Part shown: positions 35,635 through 47,647 of the stretch, one piece after another
Layout of the letters: each line of letters starts with the position of its first letter
Numbering within the stretch: the first letter of the stretch is position 1
From: Actinomadura soli
GTDB taxonomy: Bacteria > Actinomycetota > Actinomycetes > Streptosporangiales > Streptosporangiaceae
Length of the DNA: 64,000 nt
Assembly: GCF_005889715.1 (NCBI RefSeq)
Contig: NZ_VCKW01000005.1
Location: forward strand, 1 to 64,000
Direction: 5' to 3'
Translations under genes and position numbers: made by a program
The notes under the pieces: model-generated
What the model saw: only the letters and a program-made list of their open reading frames with translations
Told to the model about the DNA's origin: nothing
The model's database searches: none

Positions 35635-35798
35635 GAGAAACAACCGTTCCTGCGATGGGTTGGGTTCACCGGCCATCCTATGGGCCGGGCCCGCCTCCGC
35701 CCGACCGGTTTAAACGGCCGCGGCTCCGGCACGCCGTTTCAGATCCCGGTGGGGGGAACCATGGTGACGACCGCCCCGGACGACGAGAGGAGGACGCC

Positions 35799-36047
35799 GT
35801 GACCATCGGCGGCAGCATCGCCCTGCTCATCATCGGCGCGATTCTGGCCTACGCGGTGGACTACGAGTTCAGCGGCGTCGACATCCGGCTGGTCGGGGTG
35901 ATCCTGATGATCGGCGGCCTGATCGGGCTCGTCATCGGCGTCATCAGGATCGTCTCCGCCCGCCGCGCGATCGAGCGCCGCCCCCCGCCGCACGTGCGCG
36001 AGGAGTACTACGACTACGACTACGAGACCCGCCGCCGCCCCTACTGA
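35799..36047 (+). CDS. DUF6458-type small two-helix membrane protein
   Basis: The 82-residue protein has a GTG start after GAGGAGGA. Helices are IGGSIALLIIGAILAYAVDY (2-21) and VGVILMIGGLIGLVIGVIRI (31-50), joined by the short loop EFSGVDIRL. The basic, Tyr-rich tail ends EEYYDYDYETRRRPY. This pattern matches the actinobacterial DUF6458 family, of unknown function. It ends five bases from the convergent GGDEF-EAL gene. Confidence 0.85.
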   Translation: MTIGGSIALLIIGAILAYAVDYEFSGVDIRLVGVILMIGGLIGLVIGVIRIVSARRAIERRPPPHVREEYYDYDYETRRRPY

Positions 36048-36052
36048 GTGAT

Positions 36053-38293
36053 CTACGCGGCGGGTTCGGGGGCTCGTTGCATGTGGCGGCGCAGCCAGTC
36101 GGTGGCCGTGTCGGCGTCCATCGGGCGGCCGAAGTGCCAGCCCTGGGCGGCGTCGCAGCCCATCTCGCGGAGCATCCGCGCGGTGGCCGGGTCCTCGACG
36201 CCCTCGGCGACGGAGCGCAGGCCGAGGGTGCGGGCGAGGTCGACGATGGAGCGGACGATGACGGCGTCCTCGGTGGACTCGGTGAGCCGCCCCACGAACG
36301 ACGAGTCGATCTTGATCTCCTCGACGGGGAGCCGGTTGAGCCGGACGAGCGAGGAGTAGCCGGTGCCGAAGTCGTCCAGGCTGAGCGGGATGCCGAGCTC
36401 GGCGAGCGCGCCGACGGTGTCGGACGCGTAGGCGGGCTCGTTCATCAGGATCCGCTCGGTGATCTCCAGCTGGAGTGCGGCGGCGGGCAGGCCGCGGGCG
36501 AGGAGGCCCTCCTCGATCGTCTCGGTGAGGCCGGTGTCGAACAGGTCGCGTCCTGAGGCGTTCACGGCGACCTGGACGGTGAGGTCCTCGCGCCACCAGG
36601 CGGCGGCCTGCGCGAGCGCCGCCCCGACGACGTGGTGGGTGATCGAGCGCATCAGGTACGTCTGCTCGGCGACCGACAGGAACGCCACGGGTTCGAGGAT
36701 GCCCTTGTCGGGGTGGCGCCAGCGCAGCAGCGCCTCCATGCCGACGAGCTGGCCGTCCCGCAGGGACACCTTGGGCTGGTAGAACAGCTCCAGCTCGGAG
36801 CGGTCGATGGCGCGGCGCAGGTCGCCGAGCATGCTGAGCCGGGCCGGGGAGTTGCGGTCCTTGCGGGGGGAGTAGATCTCGACGCCGGAGCGGGCCTCCT
36901 TGGCGTTGTACATGGCGACGTCGGCGCGCTGCAGGAGCAGCTCGAAGTCGGGCGCGTGGTCGGGGAACAGCGCGATGCCGACGCTGCCCTCCAGGTCGAA
37001 CGACATGCCGTCCAGCCGGACGGGCTCGCTGAGCGCGGCGCGGAGCCGGGCGGCGACCTCGCGGGCGGCGGCCTCGTCCCGGACGGACGGCAGCAGCACC
37101 GCGAACTCGTCGCCGCCGAGCCGCGCCACGAGGTCGCCGGGGCGGACGCTGTGCGTGAGGCGGTGCGCGACGAGCTGCAGGAGGCGGTCGCCGGTGGGGT
37201 GCCCGAGGGTGTCGTTGACCTCCTTGAACCGGTCGAGGTCGAGGAGGAACAGCCCGGCGCGGTGCCGCGGCGGGTCGGCGGCCTTGCGGCGGCGCGGGCC
37301 GAGGGCGGCGGCGCGCGGGCCGAGCATCCCGGCGGCGCGGGCTTCCGCGTCGGCTCTCTCCGCGCCGTCCCGTTTCTCCTTGCTGTCCCGTTGCTCCGCG
37401 CTGTCCCGTTTCGCCGCGGCCGCTTTCTCCGCGGCCGTTCTGTCCGCGCTGCGTTTCTCCGCGCCCCGCGCTTCGGCAAGGGCCTCCTCCGTCCGGACGA
37501 TCAGCAGCTTGCGGTTCGGGAGCCCGGTCAGCCCGTCGTGCAGGGCCTGGTGCTCGCGCCGCACGGACACCGACGCGTTCATGTACACGGCGATGAACGG
37601 CAGGACGATCAGCGGCACGAAGGCGGCGGACCGGTCCATGGCGATGACCATGAGCGGAGCCAGGCCGAGCAACGCCAGGTGGACGAGGACCTGGTAGCCG
37701 AGGTCCCAGCGGAGCGCCTTGACCAGGGAGACCCGCTCGTGCAGCGCGACGGCGGAACCGACGAGCGTGTCGTTGCAGATGAAGTAGACGGCGCCGGCGA
37801 GCGCGATCGCGGGCAGGTCGGCGCCGCCCGGGACCCACAGGTCCGTGGGGGTGGCGAGGTCGCCGAACAGGGCGAGGACGAGCTGGGCGGCGGCGAGGCT
37901 GAGGGTGTACTGGGAGACGTTGAAGGCGATGCGGTGCGGGGTGCGGCCGCGGAAGATCCCGCAGGTGATGACGGCGGCGGCCTGCAGCGCGGCGGCGATC
38001 GGCAGCCCGGCGTACAGCAGCGCCGCGAACGAGAAGGTGGTGGACGTCGTCGCGCCGTTGTTCTCGGTGGAGCCGGGCGTGATGATCGGCCGGAGCTCGC
38101 CGAAGATGATGAAGCAGCCGAGGATCCAGAACACGGGCGTGCCGGCGAGCGCGTCCAGGTCGTCGCCGGTCAGCCCGGAGAACGCGGCGGCGCCCGCGGC
38201 GACGCCGAGCAGGATGACGACGACGAAGTAGATCCACAACGGGGAGCCACGGCGTGGCGCCGTGTTCCGCGTGTTGTTCGGGTCCTTCATCAC
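36053..38293 (-). CDS. Membrane-bound GGDEF-EAL cyclic-di-GMP protein with charged insert
   Basis: The 746-residue protein has an N-terminal sensor of six to eight helices (18-235), then GGDEF (HDGLTGLPNRKLL to about 460) and EAL. RLGGDEFAVLL is intact with an upstream inhibitory site RPGD. The domain is interrupted after LTGLPNRKLLIVRTEEALAEA by about 55 residues rich in Lys/Arg/Glu/Asp/Ala (EKRSADRTAAEKAAAAKRDS). GMEALLRWRH, DDFGTGYSSL and EGVEDPATARML indicate a complete EAL domain. No PAS domain is seen. It is a paralogue of the 27949-30789 protein on the other side of gatCAB. Confidence 0.92.
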   Translation of the reverse strand: MMKDPNNTRNTAPRRGSPLWIYFVVVILLGVAAGAAAFSGLTGDDLDALAGTPVFWILGCFIIFGELRPIITPGSTENNGATTSTTFSFAALLYAGLPIAAALQAAAVITCGIFRGRTPHRIAFNVSQYTLSLAAAQLVLALFGDLATPTDLWVPGGADLPAIALAGAVYFICNDTLVGSAVALHERVSLVKALRWDLGYQVLVHLALLGLAPLMVIAMDRSAAFVPLIVLPFIAVYMNASVSVRREHQALHDGLTGLPNRKLLIVRTEEALAEARGAEKRSADRTAAEKAAAAKRDSAEQRDSKEKRDGAERADAEARAAGMLGPRAAALGPRRRKAADPPRHRAGLFLLDLDRFKEVNDTLGHPTGDRLLQLVAHRLTHSVRPGDLVARLGGDEFAVLLPSVRDEAAAREVAARLRAALSEPVRLDGMSFDLEGSVGIALFPDHAPDFELLLQRADVAMYNAKEARSGVEIYSPRKDRNSPARLSMLGDLRRAIDRSELELFYQPKVSLRDGQLVGMEALLRWRHPDKGILEPVAFLSVAEQTYLMRSITHHVVGAALAQAAAWWREDLTVQVAVNASGRDLFDTGLTETIEEGLLARGLPAAALQLEITERILMNEPAYASDTVGALAELGIPLSLDDFGTGYSSLVRLNRLPVEEIKIDSSFVGRLTESTEDAVIVRSIVDLARTLGLRSVAEGVEDPATARMLREMGCDAAQGWHFGRPMDADTATDWLRRHMQRAPEPAA

Positions 38294-38547
38294 ATCCTCG
38301 GGGGGAGGTCGGGGGGTCGGCCCCCGGCACCGGACGTCCCCGACCTCGGGGGACGCCCCCCGGGTGTTACGTCCGGAGATTCAGGTGTAGGTCGTGATGA
38401 GAGGGAGGGTACGGCCTTTGCTCAACTTCGCGAAACCGTTTGGGTACGTTCCGTTATGCCTGATCCCTGCCCGCCGCTCACCGTTGGGTAGTTGAAGTGT
38501 ACCCCTGAGTAACGCAAAGCTGGTGGCGAGGTCTTGACCACGCGGCG

Positions 38548-41785
<3,238 letters not shown>

Positions 41786-41830
41786 AGGTGAGACCCTATC
41801 GGCGCGGCGATCACGTCCGTCCGCCCGCGC

Positions 41831-42907
41831 CTAGGCGGGGACGCGGGCGGTGTCGGCGATCGTCGCGGACGCGAGCACGCGGTCGCCGTCGTACAGGACG
41901 GCGGCCTGCCCCGACGCGACGCCGCGGGCCGGGCTGGACAGGCGGATGCGCAGGGTGTCGCCGTCCCGCTCGGCCGTGCAGCCGTAGACCTCGCCGTGCG
42001 CGCGGAGCTGGACGTGGCAGCCGAACGGCCCGTCCGGCGCCTCGCTCAGCCACACCGGGCGCTCGCCGGTGATCTCGTGGACGTCCAGCGAGTCGCGCGG
42101 CCCCACGGTGACCGTGTTCGTCACCGGGGAGATGTCCAGGACGTAGCGCGGGCGCCCGTCGGGCGCGGGCGTGCCGATCCGCAGCCCCTTGCGCTGCCCG
42201 ATCGTGTACGCGTAGGCGCCGTCGTGCCGTCCGACCTCGTTGCCGTCGGCGTCGACGATCGGGCCGGGCGCCGCGCCGAGCCGCTCGGCCAGGAAGCCGC
42301 GCGTGTCCCCGTCGGCGATGAAGCAGATGTCGTGGCTGTCGGGCTTGTCGGCCACCTGGAGGCCGCGCCGCTCCGCCTCCAGCCGGATGTCGGCCTTGGC
42401 CGTGTCACCCAGGGGGAACAGCGCGTGCGCGAGCTGCTCGGGCGTGCACACGGCCAGGACGTACGACTGGTCCTTGCCGGCGTCGACGCCGCGGCGCAGG
42501 ACGCCGTCGTCAAGCCGGGCGTAGTGGCCGGTGCAGACGGCGTCGAAGCCCAGCGCCATGGCACGATCCAGCAGCGCCGCGAACTTGATCTTCTCGTTGC
42601 AGCGCAGGCAGGGGTTCGGGGTGCGCCCCGCCGCGTACTCGCTGACGAAGTCCTCCACGACGTCGCGGTGGAAGCGCTCGGCGAGGTCCCACACGTAGAA
42701 GGGGATGCCGATCACGTCGGCGGCGCGGCGGGCGTCCCTGGAGTCCTCAAGGGTGCAGCAGCCGCGGGCGCCCGACCGGTACGACTGCGGGTTGCTGGAC
42801 AGGGCCATGTGCACGCCGGTGACGTCGTGCCCGGCCTCGGCGGCGCGGGCGGCGGCCACGGCGGAGTCGACGCCGCCGGACATGGCGGCCAGTACGCGAA
42901 GAGCCAT
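41831..42907 (-). CDS. mnmA: tRNA-specific 2-thiouridylase
   Basis: The 358-residue protein makes 2-thiouridine at wobble U34 of Glu, Gln and Lys tRNAs. It has the PP-loop [16 protein letters not shown] (7-22), catalytic Cys in [14 protein letters not shown] (about 97-110) and second Cys in [16 protein letters not shown] (about 197-212), then the beta-barrel C-terminal domains. Sulfur would come from the cysteine desulfurase encoded 1.5 kb upstream on the same strand, with an unrelated plus-strand gene between them. Confidence 0.97.
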   Translation of the reverse strand: MALRVLAAMSGGVDSAVAAARAAEAGHDVTGVHMALSSNPQSYRSGARGCCTLEDSRDARRAADVIGIPFYVWDLAERFHRDVVEDFVSEYAAGRTPNPCLRCNEKIKFAALLDRAMALGFDAVCTGHYARLDDGVLRRGVDAGKDQSYVLAVCTPEQLAHALFPLGDTAKADIRLEAERRGLQVADKPDSHDICFIADGDTRGFLAERLGAAPGPIVDADGNEVGRHDGAYAYTIGQRKGLRIGTPAPDGRPRYVLDISPVTNTVTVGPRDSLDVHEITGERPVWLSEAPDGPFGCHVQLRAHGEVYGCTAERDGDTLRIRLSSPARGVASGQAAVLYDGDRVLASATIADTARVPA

Positions 42908-43136
42908 AACCCTTCGAGGGTACGCGCCGCGGGCCCCTCCACCGTCATCGATTTCGGACCCGGCGGCCGCCGACGGGAAGCGCGGCGGCTCACGTAGGGT
43001 TTACGGGACGGGCATGGCCTCGGCGGAACACCGGCCGAGCCCCGCGCCATCCCGGGGACACATCCTCCAGCGACCTCATCGGGCCCAGGTCATGAGGCGG
43101 TTCGGCCACTTGACCACGACAAGGAAGAGACGACAG

Positions 43137-44216
43137 TTGGGAATCTTCCGTCGTCCGCGCGACGCGTCCGCCGTGACGCCGCCCGCGATCAGCGAGTTCT
43201 GGGAGTGGTGGGCGCAGGCCCGCCCGACGATCGAGGCGTCCCTGGCCGCCGGGCCCGACCAGCCCGAGGCCGAGACGCCCGGCGAGGGGCTGTCGGCGGA
43301 CGCGATCGAGGAGCTGTCCCGGCGCATCCACAAGATCCACCCAGGGCTGCTGTGGGAGATCGGCGGCGCGGAGGACCGGGCCCCGTCCCTCACCGTCACC
43401 GGCGGCGGGAACCCGGAGCTGCGCGGCGTCACCGAGCGGTGGGCGCGGTCCGCGCCGGCCGGCGCGGCGGCGGGCGGCTGGACCTTCCACCCGGCGCGGC
43501 AGCCCGACCCGGAGATGCTCGGCCAGGACCTCGTCCTCGGTGACCACGAGTTCGACCTGGAGTACGTCCGGCTCGGCATGCGCGCCGACTCCGGCCGCGC
43601 CCGCGTGCACCTCACCGCCTACCACCCCGACTTCCTGTTCGTCGCGGCGGAGCAGCAGATCCAGGTGGCGACGAACGTCCTGCACTGGGCGCTCGGCGAG
43701 GACGACGTCGCCCGCTGGGTCGGCGAGATCTCCATCGCGACGGAGGCGCCGATCGACGCGCTGCCGCCGTCGATGCTGCCCTCGGTCATCGAGCAGATCT
43801 CCGAGCCGTTCGCCGAGCCCGCCTGGCTCACCGGCGAGGGCCGCACCCCGCGCGGCCATCCCGCCCGCCTCGGCGCCCGGTTCCCGCTGCACCGGCAGGA
43901 CTACCCGCTCTGCGACCTGCACGTGGCGATCTCCGTCCCGTACGCCAACAGCAACCCCGACCGGCTGCCCGTCGAGCCGTCCTCAGGCGCGCTGCGCGCG
44001 TTCGAGAAGAAGCTCGCCAAGCTCGGCGACCGCGCCGTCCTCGCCGTCCGCGAGACCGGCGACGGCCTCCGTGTCTTCCACCTCTACGCCGACCCCGACT
44101 CCGGCGTCATCTCCGAGCTCGACCAGCTCGCCGCCGGATGGTCCGAGGGCAAGGCGAAGGTCGCCTCCACCAGCGACCCGGGCTGGAAGGCCCTGACGCC
44201 GTACCAGCCCCGTTAG
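43137..44216 (+). CDS. Hypothetical protein of unknown family
   Basis: The protein has about 359 residues if TTG 43137 starts it (MGIFRRPRDASAVTPPAISEFWEWW); AAGGAAGAG lies just upstream. An ATG at 43092 in frame would add 15 residues. It is soluble, Trp-rich and mixed alpha/beta, with RIHKIHPGLLWEIGG, TVTGGGNPELRGV, FVAAEQQIQVATNVLHWALG and FEKKLAKLGDRAVLAVRETG. Actinomycete genomes carry similar proteins next to mnmA/iscS genes as I recall, but no function is established. It may have a role in bacterial surface or stress biology; nothing in the sequence decides this. Confidence 0.7.
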   Translation: MGIFRRPRDASAVTPPAISEFWEWWAQARPTIEASLAAGPDQPEAETPGEGLSADAIEELSRRIHKIHPGLLWEIGGAEDRAPSLTVTGGGNPELRGVTERWARSAPAGAAAGGWTFHPARQPDPEMLGQDLVLGDHEFDLEYVRLGMRADSGRARVHLTAYHPDFLFVAAEQQIQVATNVLHWALGEDDVARWVGEISIATEAPIDALPPSMLPSVIEQISEPFAEPAWLTGEGRTPRGHPARLGARFPLHRQDYPLCDLHVAISVPYANSNPDRLPVEPSSGALRAFEKKLAKLGDRAVLAVRETGDGLRVFHLYADPDSGVISELDQLAAGWSEGKAKVASTSDPGWKALTPYQPR

Positions 44217-44332
44217 CCCAGGGGGCGACCCCTAGAACCCCCGTCAACGACGCAGGCGATCCTCACGCCACCGTTACGGTCTGTCGTGCCCGTTACGGAT
44301 GCGTGTGGCGTCGCTGCGGTCGCCTGCGTCGT

Positions 44333-44379
44333 CGGGTCGTGCGACCTCCGGCGCTGGGCGCCTCCGGCCACACGACCCG
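44333..44379. terminator. Long stem-loop between convergent genes
   Basis: CGGGTCGTG (44333-44341) pairs with CACGACCCG (44371-44379), and inner GGCGC/GCGCC extends the structure. It lies between the stop codons of the 43137 gene and the cysteine desulfurase gene and probably ends both transcripts. Confidence 0.6.
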
Positions 44380-44421
44380 TGACCCCGGCTCAGGTTCAAA
44401 CTGCCGGGGCTGAGGGCGGGT

Positions 44422-45600
44422 CTAGCTGAGGCCGGCTTGGCGGGCGCGGGCTGTGGCTGGGCCTATGGCGTCGGCGAGGGCCTTGACGTCGGCCTCAGTG
44501 GAGGTGTGGCCGAGGGTGAAGCGCAGCGAGCCGCGGGCGTGCTCGGCGGCGGAGCCCATCGCGGTGAGGACGTGGCTGGGCTGGGAGACGCCGGCGGAGC
44601 AGGCGGAGCCGGTGGAGCAGGCGATGCCGCGCGCGTCCAGCAGCATGAGCAGCGCGTCGCCCTCGCAGCCGGGGAAGGAGAAGTGCGCGTTGCCGGGGAG
44701 GCGGGCGGCGGGGTCGCCGTTCAGGACCGCGTCCGGCACGACGGCGCGGACGGCGTCGATCAGCTGGTCGCGCAGCTCGGTGAGCCGGCGGGCCTCGGCG
44801 TCCCGGCGCGCCACCGCGACCTGGACGGCGGCGGCGAACCCGGCGATGGCGGGCGTGTCGAGCGTCCCGGACCGGACGTCGCGCTCCTGGCCGCCGCCGT
44901 GCAGCAGCGGGACGGGGTCGACGAGGACGGGCGGCTTCGGCTTGGCGAGCAGCAGCGCGCCGACGCCGATGGGGCCGCCGAGCTTGTGCCCGGTGACCGT
45001 GAGCGCCTGGGCGCCGCTCGCCGCGAACGAGACGGGCAGCGTCCCGGCGGCCTGGACGGCGTCGGTGTGCAGGGGGACGCCCTGCTCGCGGGCGGCGGCG
45101 GCCAGCTCGGCGACCGGCTGGACGGTGCCGACCTCGTTGTTGGCCCACATCACGCTCGCGAGCACCACGTCGTCGCCGGCGCCCAGCGCCTCGTGGAGGG
45201 CCTCCGGACGGACGCGTCCGGCGGCGTCCACGGGGATCCAGTCGACGCGGGCGCCCTCGTGGTCGGCGAGCCACTGCACCGCGTCCAGGACGGCGTGGTG
45301 CTCGACGGCGCTCGCCAGCACGCGGGTGCGGGCCGGGTCGGCGGCGCGGCGCGCCCAGTAGAGGCCCTTGACGGCGAGGTTGTCGGCCTCGGTGCCGCCG
45401 GAGGTGAACACGACCTCGCTCGGACGGGCGTCGAACGCCTCCGCGATGATCTCGCGGGACTCCTCGACGACCCGGCGGGCGCGCCGGCCGGCCGCGTGCA
45501 GCGAGGACGGGTTTCCGATCTCGCGCAGCTCCGCCGTCATCGCCTCGATGGCCTCGGGCAGCATCGGGGTGGTCGCCGCATGGTCGAGGTAGGTCACCAC
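44422..45600 (-). CDS. Cysteine desulfurase (IscS/NifS family)
   Basis: The protein has about 392 residues and starts at [23 protein letters not shown]-site features are [57 protein letters not shown] and the Schiff-base lysine in [12 protein letters not shown]. The persulfide Cys is in [13 protein letters not shown], the short-loop form of group I enzymes. It provides sulfur for MnmA and probably for other acceptors. No iscU gene adjoins it. The start could be either of two adjacent GTG codons (45600 or 45597). Confidence 0.94.
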   Translation of the reverse strand: MVTYLDHAATTPMLPEAIEAMTAELREIGNPSSLHAAGRRARRVVEESREIIAEAFDARPSEVVFTSGGTEADNLAVKGLYWARRAADPARTRVLASAVEHHAVLDAVQWLADHEGARVDWIPVDAAGRVRPEALHEALGAGDDVVLASVMWANNEVGTVQPVAELAAAAREQGVPLHTDAVQAAGTLPVSFAASGAQALTVTGHKLGGPIGVGALLLAKPKPPVLVDPVPLLHGGGQERDVRSGTLDTPAIAGFAAAVQVAVARRDAEARRLTELRDQLIDAVRAVVPDAVLNGDPAARLPGNAHFSFPGCEGDALLMLLDARGIACSTGSACSAGVSQPSHVLTAMGSAAEHARGSLRFTLGHTSTEADVKALADAIGPATARARQAGLS

Positions 45601-45701
45601 GCGGACAACAGTATCCGCGCCGGGGATGTTCCCCTCCGGGAGCCCTGGTGACACGGGTGGCCGTAACCGGGAATACGGGCTGGGACGGCCGGGTTATCGG
45701 T

Positions 45702-45723
45702 CTGTACCGTCCAGCCGGTACAG
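45702..45723. promoter_or_regulatory. Inverted repeat, probable TetR operator
   Basis: CTGTACCG-TCCAGC-CGGTACAG is a perfect 8-bp inverted repeat ending 10 bases before the TetR-family start codon. This is the usual site for autoregulation. A similar GGTAC-rich sequence was not found before the MFS gene. Confidence 0.65.
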
Positions 45724-45733
45724 TGAGATCGCC

Positions 45734-46267
45734 ATGATGAAGGAAGCCCTCCTCGACGCCGCCGAAGCCGTCCTCTCCGAGCAGGGGACGCAGGCGCTGA
45801 CGCTCACCGCGGTCGCGGACCGCGCCGGCGTCAGCAAGGGAGGGCTGCTCTACCACTTCCCCACCAAGGAGGCCCTCGTCCGGGCGATGGTGGCGCGGGT
45901 CATCGACGAGTTCGACGACCTGATCGCCTCCTATCTCGACTCCTACGGGGACGGCGTGCCGGGCGCCTACACCCGGGCCTACGTCGAGGCGACGTTCGAG
46001 ATCCTGACCGGGGAGGCCCGCGCGTACCGGCGCTGGTCGGCCATCACGGCCGCCGCGGCCGACCCGGAGCAGGCCGAGCCGCTGAACGAGGCGATGCGGC
46101 GCTGGCACGGCCGCGCCCCCGCGGACGACCCCGATCCGGGCATCGCGATGGTCGTCCGGCTGGCGGCCGAGGGCCTCTGGGAAGTGGTGAGCCGCGATCC
46201 CGGGCTGTACGGCCCGGAGCAGCTCGAAGCGCTGCGGCGGCGGCTCCTGGGCCTGCTGGAGCGATGA
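45734..46267 (+). CDS. TetR-family transcriptional regulator
   Basis: The 177-residue protein starts at MMKEALLDAAEAVLSEQG. The N-terminal helix-turn-helix is LTLTAVADRAGVSKGGLLYHFPTKEALVRAM (25-55). The C-terminal helical domain resembles TetR_C ligand-binding regions (AYVEATFEILTGEARAYRRWSA). It lies upstream of and in the same direction as an MFS transporter gene 94 bases away, and probably controls it in response to an exported compound. Confidence 0.92.
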   Translation: MMKEALLDAAEAVLSEQGTQALTLTAVADRAGVSKGGLLYHFPTKEALVRAMVARVIDEFDDLIASYLDSYGDGVPGAYTRAYVEATFEILTGEARAYRRWSAITAAAADPEQAEPLNEAMRRWHGRAPADDPDPGIAMVVRLAAEGLWEVVSRDPGLYGPEQLEALRRRLLGLLER

Positions 46268-46361
46268 CGCCGGACGGCGCCGCCCGTCCACCCGACCGAA
46301 CTGACTGAACGCGCCCGAATCGGGCCTGGAGCGTTCCACGATCGCCAGAAAGAGGTGAACC

Positions 46362-47579
46362 ATGCTGTTTCGTGCCCGTTCGGGAACGTTCCTGACCTTC
46401 GCGCTGGCCGGCCTGCTGACCGGGGTGTGGGTGGCGCGCATGCCCGCGCTGGCCGCCGAGTTCGGGGCGAACGAGGCCGAGATCGGCATCGTCGTCCTCG
46501 TCTGGGGGCTCGGCGCGATCGCGGCGATGCAGGCGCTGCGCGGCGTGATGGCCCGCGCCGGGAGCCGCGCCGCCCTGCGGGTCGCGCTGCCGCTGACGGC
46601 GCTGTCGTACGCGGCCGTCGCGCTCGCGCCCACGTACGGCGTGCTGCTCGCCGCCGTGGTGCTGTTCGGCATGACGTTCGGGATCACCGACATCGCGATG
46701 AACGCGCAGGGCAGCGTGGTCGAGCGGGCGTACGGGCGGTCCGTCATGAGCGGCATGCACGCCGGGTGGTGCGTCGGCGCGATGAGCGGCGGGCTGTTCG
46801 GCGTCGTCACCGCGGCGGCCGGGTTCGGGTTCACCGCGACCGTCCTGGCCATCGCGCTGCTGGCGCTGCCCGCCGGGCTCGCGCTCGGCCGCACGTACCT
46901 GCCCGACCCGCCGGTCCAGGCCGCGTCCGGGACGGGACGCAGGGCGCGCCGCATGCCGCCCGCCGTGTACCTGATCGGCGTCCTCGCGTTCATCGCGTTC
47001 ATGACGGAGGGCTCGATCGCCGACTGGAGCGGGCTGCTCCTGCACGACGAGATGGGCGCCACCGAGGCCGTGGCCGCGGCCGGGTACCCGATGTTCGAGC
47101 TGGCGATGCTGCTCGGACGGCTCGTCGGCGACCGCGTCCGGATGCGGCTCGGCACCCGCCGGCTGCTGGTCGGCGCGGGTCTCGGCACCGCTGTCGGCAT
47201 GACCGTCGTGGTGCTCGCGCCCGTGCCTTCGGTGGCCATCGCCGGGTTCTTCGTGACGGGGCTGGTGGTCTGCACGGTCGTCCCGACGACGATCTCGCTG
47301 GCCGGGAGCGCGGCTCCGGACCGTCCGGCGGCGGCCGTCGCGCAGGTCGGGGCGATGGGCTACGGCGGGCTGCTGCTCGGCCCGGTCGTGGTCGGGTTCC
47401 TGTCGGACGCCACGTCCCTGCGCGTGGGCGTCGGCACGGTGGTCGTGCTGGCGCTGCTCATCGCCGCCGGTGCCAGGTTCGTCCCGCTTCGTACCGGTGG
47501 CGACGTCGCCGCGCAGGTCGATGTCCCGCCGGACGCGGGCCAGCCCGGTGCCGCGCGGCCGGAGCCCGTCGCGGCCTGA
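46362..47579 (+). CDS. MFS transporter
   Basis: The 405-residue protein has twelve predicted membrane helices. It includes FALAGLLTGVWVARMPALAAEFG with the following ANEAEIGIVVL, GMTFGITDIAMNAQGSVVE (motif typical of the YbjJ/FucP-like branch), and GMHAGWCVGAMSGG. A cytoplasmic loop after helix six is basic (GTGRRARRMPP). The substrate is unknown. It is preceded by AAGAGGTGAACC and lies downstream of a TetR regulator, which suggests drug or metabolite efflux. Confidence 0.92.
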   Translation: MLFRARSGTFLTFALAGLLTGVWVARMPALAAEFGANEAEIGIVVLVWGLGAIAAMQALRGVMARAGSRAALRVALPLTALSYAAVALAPTYGVLLAAVVLFGMTFGITDIAMNAQGSVVERAYGRSVMSGMHAGWCVGAMSGGLFGVVTAAAGFGFTATVLAIALLALPAGLALGRTYLPDPPVQAASGTGRRARRMPPAVYLIGVLAFIAFMTEGSIADWSGLLLHDEMGATEAVAAAGYPMFELAMLLGRLVGDRVRMRLGTRRLLVGAGLGTAVGMTVVVLAPVPSVAIAGFFVTGLVVCTVVPTTISLAGSAAPDRPAAAVAQVGAMGYGGLLLGPVVVGFLSDATSLRVGVGTVVVLALLIAAGARFVPLRTGGDVAAQVDVPPDAGQPGAARPEPVAA

Positions 47580-47647
47580 GCCTTCTGCTCCGCTACGTGA
47601 TCCGATATAACCCCATCGGTGTTCTTTCCTGGTGATGGGGGCGGCGG

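Noticed and set aside
43013-43136. Extended N-terminus for the 43137-44216 protein
   Set aside because: The upstream residues are Arg/His/Pro-rich and unlike the rest. The TTG with AAGGAAGAG gives a natural start, though the ATG at 43092 is not excluded.
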